A DNA stretch of 64,000 nucleotides from JAZKFT01 sp039925965 (GTDB lineage Bacteria; Bacteroidota; Bacteroidia; Chitinophagales; Chitinophagaceae): positions 1 to 64,000 of the forward strand of contig JBDSXW010000096.1 in assembly GCA_039925965.1 (NCBI GenBank), in the 5' to 3' direction. Shown here piece after piece: positions 58,115-64,000 of this stretch. The position numbers and the translations under genes are program-made. Each line of letters opens with the position of its first letter. Within the stretch, counting starts at the first letter, position 1. Under the pieces are notes generated by a model that searched no databases, was not told the origin of the DNA, and was given only the letters and a program-made list of their open reading frames with translations.

Positions 58115-60559
58115 TTAATTCGGCGGCAATACCTGGCAAACCCCGTTAATCACCAGCTTTCGGTTATTAATGATCTGGAAGTTACCAATACCCCTGGCCT
58201 GCACACTGGCAGCCATTGCATCGGCACCGCTGATGATGCATGGAATGGCAATCCCAGCCGGGATGATAACATGGGTAAACAAGCCTGGCACTTTGTTAAT
58301 GTTCCAGTTGCCTGCCACATGCCAGTCATTGCCTAAAGTGCCCGTCCAGGTTGCCACTTCAAGTTTTAAAGTAATATCAGCGGTATCGCTGCAGCCACCA
58401 CCTGCGGTAACATAATATTTATACATGCCTGGCGGGGCTACCGTAGGGTTTAGTGTGTTCCAAACGCCGCCATTGGTAACATTGTAAAGATTGGTAAGAT
58501 TGTAGGTATCGTTAAAACAATTGAGATAGATTGTAGAATCCCGAAAGCTTTGCGATACACCCAGCACTGCTAAACTACTATCGCTGGTGGTTCCGGTTAC
58601 AGCCACATTGCTACTGATCACTCTTAGTTTATAAGAGTTAGGTGCCGTCGCTGGTGGCACTACTGCTTTAATAATTCCGCTCACAGTGCTGGTAATACTA
58701 CCCAGGTTAACCGGCGAACCAAACAAACCACTACCATCGCTCATTTGGAGTGTAAATGCATTGCCGGGCACATAGTTACCGGTACTGTGAAAGGCAACAT
58801 CGATGCTATTGCCTGCGCATACAGTATTGGGTGTGAAACTATTTACCAAAATAGAAGATCCCGATGCGGTGCTGATGACGGTAATGTCTTTATATGCTGT
58901 AAGACTCCACCTGCCACTATCGCTAAGGGTACGTAAAAAGAAACGGTGGTTACCTGCTGCCAGCCCGGTTACATTTACCGGGAACTGAATACCACTGACC
59001 GTATCCTTTGGTGCCAGCACTACCGGTATGCCACTGCCTACTGCAGCAAAATCGTCAAAGTAATATTCAGCTCTTATAATTCTTGGTCGATAAGGTCCCC
59101 GTACCGGTTCGTAGTAGAATAATTGATGGGTGGTTTGTCCCCATTTGCCACCCTGTTCTTTTGCACGTACGCTCAGCCAATGCAGCCCGATTTTTAAGGC
59201 ACTAATATTGGGAACAAAATTGACACCTGAAAGCGTTGTATTTGGGGTAACCGGCACATCGGTAGCCGAACCAAAGCCAGGATCAGAATCAATAAAGTAT
59301 TCCAGTTTAACCAGGTTTTGAGCGGGTACAAACAAATCTGCTTCGTTAAAAAATAATTGAGATATAGACTGGCTCCATTTGCCGTTCGCATCCAAAGTAC
59401 GAACAAATAAGTTATGCAACCCTTTGCTCAAACCTGTAAGCGCTGGCGCAAATGCAGTACCAGCAAGGCTTGTAGCAGCGGTGACGGGAACATCCGTTGC
59501 CAAACCAAAACCCGGATCGGTATCTACAAAATACTCAAGTTTTACCAGGTTAGGTGCTGTGGTGCCAAGGTTGGCTTCTTTAAAAAACAATTGGGATGAT
59601 GTTTGGCTCCATTTGCCGTTGGCGTCCAGCGTACGAACAAATAAGTTATGTAATCCATTCGACAAACCAATAAGTGAGGGTATAAATGCAGCACCGGTGA
59701 GGCTGGTGGCAGGGACGACAGGGACATCCATTCCTAATCCAAAACCCGGGTCGGAATCCACAAAGTATTCCAGTTTTACCAGGGTAGGGGCTGTGGTGGC
59801 AAGGTTAGCTTCTTTAAAAAACAGCTGTGATGATGTTTGGCTCCATCTACCATTGGCATCCAGCGTCCGAACAAATAAGTTATGTAAGCCATTTGATAAG
59901 CCAGTTAATGATGGTGTAAATGCAGTGCCAGTAAGGGCGGCAGCAGCAGCAACGGGCACATCCGTGGCTAAACCAAAGCCTGGTTCATTATCTACAAAAT
60001 ATTCAAGCTTTACAAGATTGGGGGCAGTAGTCGCCAGGTTGGCTTCCTTAAAAAACAGTTGACCAACGGTTTGGCTCCATTTACCATTCGCGTCACGGGT
60101 TCGCACAAATAAATTATGCAAGCCATTTGACAAGGTATTAAGCGAGGGCGTAAAAACCGTACCGGTAGCGGCAGTTACTGACACTTGTATTCCCAATCCA
60201 AAACCTGGATCGGTATCTACGAAGTATTCAACCTGGGTTAAAGCTGGTGCATTGATAGCCAGGTTAGCTTCTTTGTAAAACAACTGTGGAATGGTTTGGC
60301 TCCACATAAAATTGCTATCCAGCACGCGTACAAATAAGGTGTGCAGGCCAGTTGAGAGGTCGCTGATATTTGGGTTTATGTTCAGATTGCTAACAGTCTG
60401 CACGGGTGTAGGCACCAGTACCTGATTTGCATTGTTAAAGCCAGGGTCGGTATCGAAAAAATATTCCGCTTTGAATATTTTCTTTTGCCCCTGAACGCCA
60501 GCTAAAGCAGTACAGCAGATGAGAAGCATCAATATGCGGCGACAAGCATGGGTAGGCAT
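58115..60559 (-). CDS. Secreted protein with seven ~78-residue repeats
   Basis: The 814-residue protein has a signal peptide and then seven repeat units (about residues 27-550). Each is built on E-Y-F-x-D-x-D-P-G-F-G, then L-S-N-G-L-H-N-L-F-V-R-T, then D-A-N-G-K-W-S-Q and Q-L-F-F-K-E-A. The middle units are so similar that the DNA itself repeats with an exact 234-bp period (59371, 59605, 59839, 60073). The C-terminal 260 residues contain Ig-like strands and a W-T-G-T-L-G-N-D-W-H-V-A-G-N-W segment that recalls the N-W-N-N-P-A-I-W end of the preceding protein. The role is unknown; surface adhesion or a structural role is a guess. Confidence 0.85.
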   Translation of the reverse strand: MPTHACRRILMLLICCTALAGVQGQKKIFKAEYFFDTDPGFNNANQVLVPTPVQTVSNLNINPNISDLSTGLHTLFVRVLDSNFMWSQTIPQLFYKEANLAINAPALTQVEYFVDTDPGFGLGIQVSVTAATGTVFTPSLNTLSNGLHNLFVRTRDANGKWSQTVGQLFFKEANLATTAPNLVKLEYFVDNEPGFGLATDVPVAAAAALTGTAFTPSLTGLSNGLHNLFVRTLDANGRWSQTSSQLFFKEANLATTAPTLVKLEYFVDSDPGFGLGMDVPVVPATSLTGAAFIPSLIGLSNGLHNLFVRTLDANGKWSQTSSQLFFKEANLGTTAPNLVKLEYFVDTDPGFGLATDVPVTAATSLAGTAFAPALTGLSKGLHNLFVRTLDANGKWSQSISQLFFNEADLFVPAQNLVKLEYFIDSDPGFGSATDVPVTPNTTLSGVNFVPNISALKIGLHWLSVRAKEQGGKWGQTTHQLFYYEPVRGPYRPRIIRAEYYFDDFAAVGSGIPVVLAPKDTVSGIQFPVNVTGLAAGNHRFFLRTLSDSGRWSLTAYKDITVISTASGSSILVNSFTPNTVCAGNSIDVAFHSTGNYVPGNAFTLQMSDGSGLFGSPVNLGSITSTVSGIIKAVVPPATAPNSYKLRVISSNVAVTGTTSDSSLAVLGVSQSFRDSTIYLNCFNDTYNLTNLYNVTNGGVWNTLNPTVAPPGMYKYYVTAGGGCSDTADITLKLEVATWTGTLGNDWHVAGNWNINKVPGLFTHVIIPAGIAIPCIISGADAMAASVQARGIGNFQIINNRKLVINGVCQVLPPN

Positions 60560-60614
60560 ATTGTGGGTTTTAGATTGAGAAAAGAAAAAAAGAATATCAT
60601 ATTAATTTCCTTCT

Positions 60615-60755
60615 GTTGGCTGACGCCAACGGTAATGGATCGTTTCATTGACCATTGAACGTCGACGAAGAAGCATTAACATGCCAGATGGGATATTGCT
60701 TGTTATCGATAAGAGGCATATCCATTTCCGTTGGCTGAAGCCAACGGAAATGGAT
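60615..60755. repeat. REP-like GTTGGC palindromes
   Basis: A perfect palindrome with 17-bp arms and a two-base loop occupies 60720-60755 (arms contain TTCCGTTGGCT and AGCCAACGGAA). A diverged GTTGGC-TGAC-GCCAAC copy lies at 60615-60630. Such paired hairpins resemble REP elements mobilised by IS200-like RAYT transposases in other genomes. No RAYT gene is in this window. Confidence 0.85.
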
Positions 60756-60783
60756 GGTGATTTCATTAACCATCGGTCTGCAA

Positions 60784-61872
60784 TTAATTACTCTTAGCAC
60801 TCAGCGTTACGCTCATAGTGCTGGCACCTGCCGGTATGGTGGCGATATTCAGCTGATAAATGTTGGGTATGTTTACGATACCACTTAATGAGTAAGGAAA
60901 ATCGCCAGCAAAAGCACCCAAGTCTACACCGCTTTTACCTGCATTTTTTGCCGGACTGCCGGGTTGCAGTTTCCATTGCCCATCTGTAGATGCACCTCCG
61001 GCAAAAAGCATATTGGCGACGGTTTGCAGCGTATTGTTTGTCGCATTGGTTGTGTTGCCGGTTCCTCCAGGCGTTTGGTAACTGCTTGCGTAGGGAGCCA
61101 TATTGTATTCTATTACACAGTTATAAAAATTATTGGCATAGCCAGCTCCGCCTGTGTTGTACGACATATTGTTGACTACATAAAAATTGTACAATGCACC
61201 AAAGCAGGTGTAGTAACCGTATAATATGTTGTTTTTTACAATGCCCGATGAATTGCTATTTAAATTAATAGTTTGGTAAGACGTGGATGTCAGCAGGATG
61301 TTGCCATAAATACCCACATTAGTATTAAGTCCGGTGCCAGCCGAGGAACTGATACAATAATAGGTGTTACCATTGTTGCAATAATTATCACTAATTTGAA
61401 TATTATCAGTATTGGCTGCACTGCCGCTACCTATCTCTACGTAGCCAAAATAACAATAAGCAACTTTTACATTATTGGCACCTGCAATAATATAAGTAGC
61501 CTGCAGACCTAAAATCTGGGTACCAGCAGCAGAAGGGCTTGTAATAGTAATCGCGCCCACAAGGCTGTTAAAGCTCGTTTGTACCTGTGTGTTGGGGTTC
61601 ATCCCTAAAAAATTACCTACACCAATTACAGTAAGCCTTTTGGTAAATGTACAGTTGCCATAAGTAGTGTTGCTCTGCTCAATATGTATCGTATCGCCGC
61701 TCAGCACTTTCGCACTGTCATGTGCCTGTTGCAACGTAACACCCTGCAAAAAATCTGTTTTAATGGTGGGGCTAATGGCGCCGCCATTGTTGTTGTTTAA
61801 ACGCCAGATTTTGGCACTGGCAGCTGTACATACTACAGTAACTAAAGCGATAGAGAGGAGTACTTGTTTCAT
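60784..61872 (-). CDS. Secreted right-handed beta-helix protein
   Basis: The 362-residue protein has a signal peptide (K-Q-V-L-L-S-I-A-L-V-T-V-V-C-T-A-A-S-A). It continues with short repeated rungs rich in Asn, Tyr and Gly (N-N-G-N-T-Y-Y-C-I-S, N-G-S-S-G-I-V-K-N-N-I-L, G-Y-Y-T-C-F-G), the look of a right-handed parallel beta-helix as in pectate-lyase-like or passenger domains. Its opening W-R-L-N-N-N-N-G-G resembles many Bacteroidota surface proteins. No catalytic residues can be assigned. It shares the strand with the 814-residue repeat protein, separated by the REP-like palindromes. Confidence 0.78.
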   Translation of the reverse strand: MKQVLLSIALVTVVCTAASAKIWRLNNNNGGAISPTIKTDFLQGVTLQQAHDSAKVLSGDTIHIEQSNTTYGNCTFTKRLTVIGVGNFLGMNPNTQVQTSFNSLVGAITITSPSAAGTQILGLQATYIIAGANNVKVAYCYFGYVEIGSGSAANTDNIQISDNYCNNGNTYYCISSSAGTGLNTNVGIYGNILLTSTSYQTINLNSNSSGIVKNNILYGYYTCFGALYNFYVVNNMSYNTGGAGYANNFYNCVIEYNMAPYASSYQTPGGTGNTTNATNNTLQTVANMLFAGGASTDGQWKLQPGSPAKNAGKSGVDLGAFAGDFPYSLSGIVNIPNIYQLNIATIPAGASTMSVTLSAKSN

Positions 61873-62145
61873 AAATCAGTAGTTTAATGATGATGGCTCA
61901 AATATGGACAACAAAACAGCACCTGTATATACCCTATGGACGGTATATTCCAAAACCGGCTCCAACATTTGCATATTTCATTGAAACGAAGAGCTCTAAG
62001 TTAGTTGTTGTTTCATCCAACTGCATTACTAATACAGTCATATGCTCACTTATTTACTCCTTTTGATAATTGGCGTTGTAATTGCTGGTGTATTCTCTTC
62101 AATTTGTGGCCCGTCCATCAGCAGTTTCCAATAAATCCGCAACTC

Positions 62146-64000
62146 ATGAAAAACCTATACCCAACTTCGCTCTCACTTGTTTTTTTAATGTGCCTGCAAT
62201 GCCATCTTTTAAATGCCCAGAGCCCCGTCTCAGTAACTGCGGGCACTTCGGATAATGGCCTGCCTGCCCACATTTATACCTGGACAGATGCCGCTAACCT
62301 TACACGTACGGCCACCCTCGTAGACCAGCGCCCAGGGGGAGCCGGCTATTTGAGAACCTTGGTTTATAAAGTAAATGGTGTCGACAGAATATGCCGCGGC
62401 ACAGGTGCCAATGGTCATCAGGGTGACGGCTATCTTCAAAACCATACGATCTATGGCGGCGACAATTCTTCTCATGGTACCGCCGGTACTACTTCGCTAC
62501 CGCTACAGGGTCGGCATCATAGCATTATCGACTTTTATATGCCTAACTATACTATCACATCACCAGGTGGCTCAGGTGGTACAAATGCTACCGTACCCAG
62601 CCGGGTGCAATGGTTTTTTGCCACCGGACGCGATTACCCCATCTTCTCCATGACCCAGGATGCGAGGTTAGTAACGGCCGGTAATATCGGCGGCGATTCC
62701 CGTTCACCGTATGGCGATTTTCACTACGATGGCAATACCAATAGTGGCGCCTACAGCGGCGATATTATTGGAGGATCAAGCTGGGGCGACACCCACAAAT
62801 GGGTCAGCGTTGTTAATGGCACTACCAATGAGAGTACCACTATCACCACCAATTCCGGGTGGCGCTATGATGAAGTGAATACCATACCCTATGCCATGCA
62901 GTGGACCAAAAATGTAAATGCCGAAATGGGCCATGTATGTACGCAGCCCATGACGGTAAAAGATATGGGACGGAACGGATCGCCGCAGCTTGCCAATACG
63001 CAACAATTAAACGGTCCTATGATTGGTGATGAACAATGGTGTTACCAGATACTGGCTTATGGCATTTTGAGCAACACCGGCGGTGTTACAAAGCGCCTGA
63101 CCTGGGGTACGAACTGGGGATACCCCGGCGGTTTTGATGAGTGGGGTAGCTACTCTTCTAAAACCGACTTTACCCACCACGGCGATGGTGCGCGAACCAA
63201 TGGCATGCTATTGGCCTATTCTGTATGGGAAGTGCTGGGCATCCATACCGGTGGCTATAAAGCAGGTAGTGTGGGCAAAATGGTTACCCAAATGGAAAAC
63301 ATGCAACTGGCCACGCTGTCATCAACCATCGGTACGGTAAAGACTTCGGGACCAGCGGGTGTCGGGCTTACCAGTTCGGTTGCTAATAATGTACCCTATA
63401 TACCCATGGGCTACAACCAAATTTTTGCCACCTGGGAGGTGGATGCCAGTGCCAACGCTGCAGATATAATACTTACAGCCGCTGCCGGCAAACCCATAGA
63501 GTCGCCCATATTTGTTTTAAATGGCTACAGCGCTGCCACCACCGGAAGCATCTGCATTAACGGTGCCGCTGCCGTAGCCGATGTGGACTATTTTGCCACC
63601 ATAGATGCATCCAGCCAAAAACTATGGGTCACTGTAAACCGTACCGCTTCACCATCATTGAGACTGCAAGTAAATACCAACACCTGCCAGTTGCTGTTGC
63701 CCCTTGACATAACGGCATTTACCGGGCGGGAAAATGATGGAAAATCACTGCTGCATTGGGAAACCGGCAATGGAATCACTTGTACCCATTTTAATATAGA
63801 ACGTAGCAACAATGGCCGTAATTTTCAAACTATTGGCAGTATTGATTGCAATGCTGCCATTGGTACTGCCTATTCTTTTACGGATGAAAATCCTTCCATA
63901 GGCGCTAACTATTACCGGCTGCAACAGGTGGATGCCAATGGCGTTATCCTTTATTCTAAAACCATTCAACTGGATATGTTTACATCGGCTTTTAAAATTA
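62146..64000 (+). CDS. Large secreted protein, 3' end outside the window
   Basis: The frame starts at ATG 62146 and stays open for 618 codons to the window edge. A signal peptide (Y-P-T-S-L-S-L-V-F-L-M-C-L-Q) is followed by about 480 residues rich in Gly, Thr and Asn with no recognised domain, although H-G-D-G-A-R-T-N-G and W-G-T-N-W-G-Y-P-G-G stand out. From about residue 525 to the edge comes an FN3-like domain of Bacteroidota secreted proteins (F-N-I-E-R-S-N-N-G-R-N-F and N-Y-Y-R-L-Q-Q-V-D). In relatives this precedes a type IX secretion C-terminal signal, which would lie just beyond the window. The enzymatic role, if any, is unknown. Confidence 0.85.
   Translation, partial: MKNLYPTSLSLVFLMCLQCHLLNAQSPVSVTAGTSDNGLPAHIYTWTDAANLTRTATLVDQRPGGAGYLRTLVYKVNGVDRICRGTGANGHQGDGYLQNHTIYGGDNSSHGTAGTTSLPLQGRHHSIIDFYMPNYTITSPGGSGGTNATVPSRVQWFFATGRDYPIFSMTQDARLVTAGNIGGDSRSPYGDFHYDGNTNSGAYSGDIIGGSSWGDTHKWVSVVNGTTNESTTITTNSGWRYDEVNTIPYAMQWTKNVNAEMGHVCTQPMTVKDMGRNGSPQLANTQQLNGPMIGDEQWCYQILAYGILSNTGGVTKRLTWGTNWGYPGGFDEWGSYSSKTDFTHHGDGARTNGMLLAYSVWEVLGIHTGGYKAGSVGKMVTQMENMQLATLSSTIGTVKTSGPAGVGLTSSVANNVPYIPMGYNQIFATWEVDASANAADIILTAAAGKPIESPIFVLNGYSAATTGSICINGAAAVADVDYFATIDASSQKLWVTVNRTASPSLRLQVNTNTCQLLLPLDITAFTGRENDGKSLLHWETGNGITCTHFNIERSNNGRNFQTIGSIDCNAAIGTAYSFTDENPSIGANYYRLQQVDANGVILYSKTIQLDMFTSAFKI

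Overview
The window looks like a chromosomal segment of a Bacteroidota, most likely a member of the Chitinophagaceae. The grounds are family-level: a PUR-type DUF3276 protein, a head GIN domain protein, a DUF3810 protein, a DUF2723 membrane protein, an 'outer membrane beta-barrel' TonB-like receptor, a Porin_10-type protein, an FN3-like 'ERS-DG-F/YYRLQQVD' domain of secreted Bacteroidota proteins, and several TAnnTTTG promoter boxes with no clear Shine-Dalgarno sequences. The exact species cannot be read from the sequence.

Layout. 0-10 kb: prmC, an ExbB/ExbD pair, a cupin, an SPFH membrane protein, peptidase T, a CPBP membrane protease, an MmcQ/YjbR protein, a PUR protein and an MsbA-like ABC exporter. 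10-19 kb: TPR protein, GIN protein, GH51 arabinofuranosidase, aspartate aminotransferase, TonB-like receptor, a decayed histidine kinase and a short-chain dehydrogenase. 19-30 kb: tRNA-Asp, an LTA-synthase-like sulfatase, ychF, hsp20, redoxin, plsC, ung, DUF3810 and a porin. 30-36 kb: purine phosphorylase and a xylose locus (xylA and xylB on one strand, an AraC-type regulator diverging), then a 156-bp tandem repeat. 36-43 kb: pyrF, glycerophosphodiesterase, PaiB-like protein, Mrp ATPase, 3-hydroxyacyl-CoA dehydrogenase and tRNA-Lys. 43-55 kb: LolA-like protein, a 1027-residue BNR/VPS10-type protein, tRNA-Cys, uridine-phosphorylase-like enzyme, dapF and DUF2723. 55-64 kb: a truncated nucleotidyltransferase with a coupled partner, a DUF4258 protein, and four large secreted proteins, the last cut by the window edge.

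Most genes are ordinary housekeeping or cell-surface genes. Xylan/arabinan side-chain use links the GH51 enzyme, xylA, xylB and the AraC regulator. No phage, plasmid, CRISPR array or intact insertion sequence is visible.

The unusual layer is between the genes. Many intergenic stretches are built of strictly phased but degenerate 7-bp or 8-bp tandem repeats in several unrelated sequence families. Examples are seven perfect TTTAGGG units, GAACCCGT octads, GATTTAC heptads and TGTCTGA heptads. They often sit directly against a start or stop codon, and in at least one gene (ychF) they appear to form the 5' untranslated region. Other repeats are 21-bp units, one set of which has become part of a lipoprotein signal peptide, a 156-bp array of inverted-repeat units, a 56-bp duplication and REP-like palindromes. 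Two diverged copies of a small unrecognised ORF with a G-V-C-N...R-C..K..L-L core lie in gene-sense orientation at 32.8 and 50.1 kb. Three decayed genes (a histidine kinase, a possible serine protease and a nucleotidyltransferase) are also visible.
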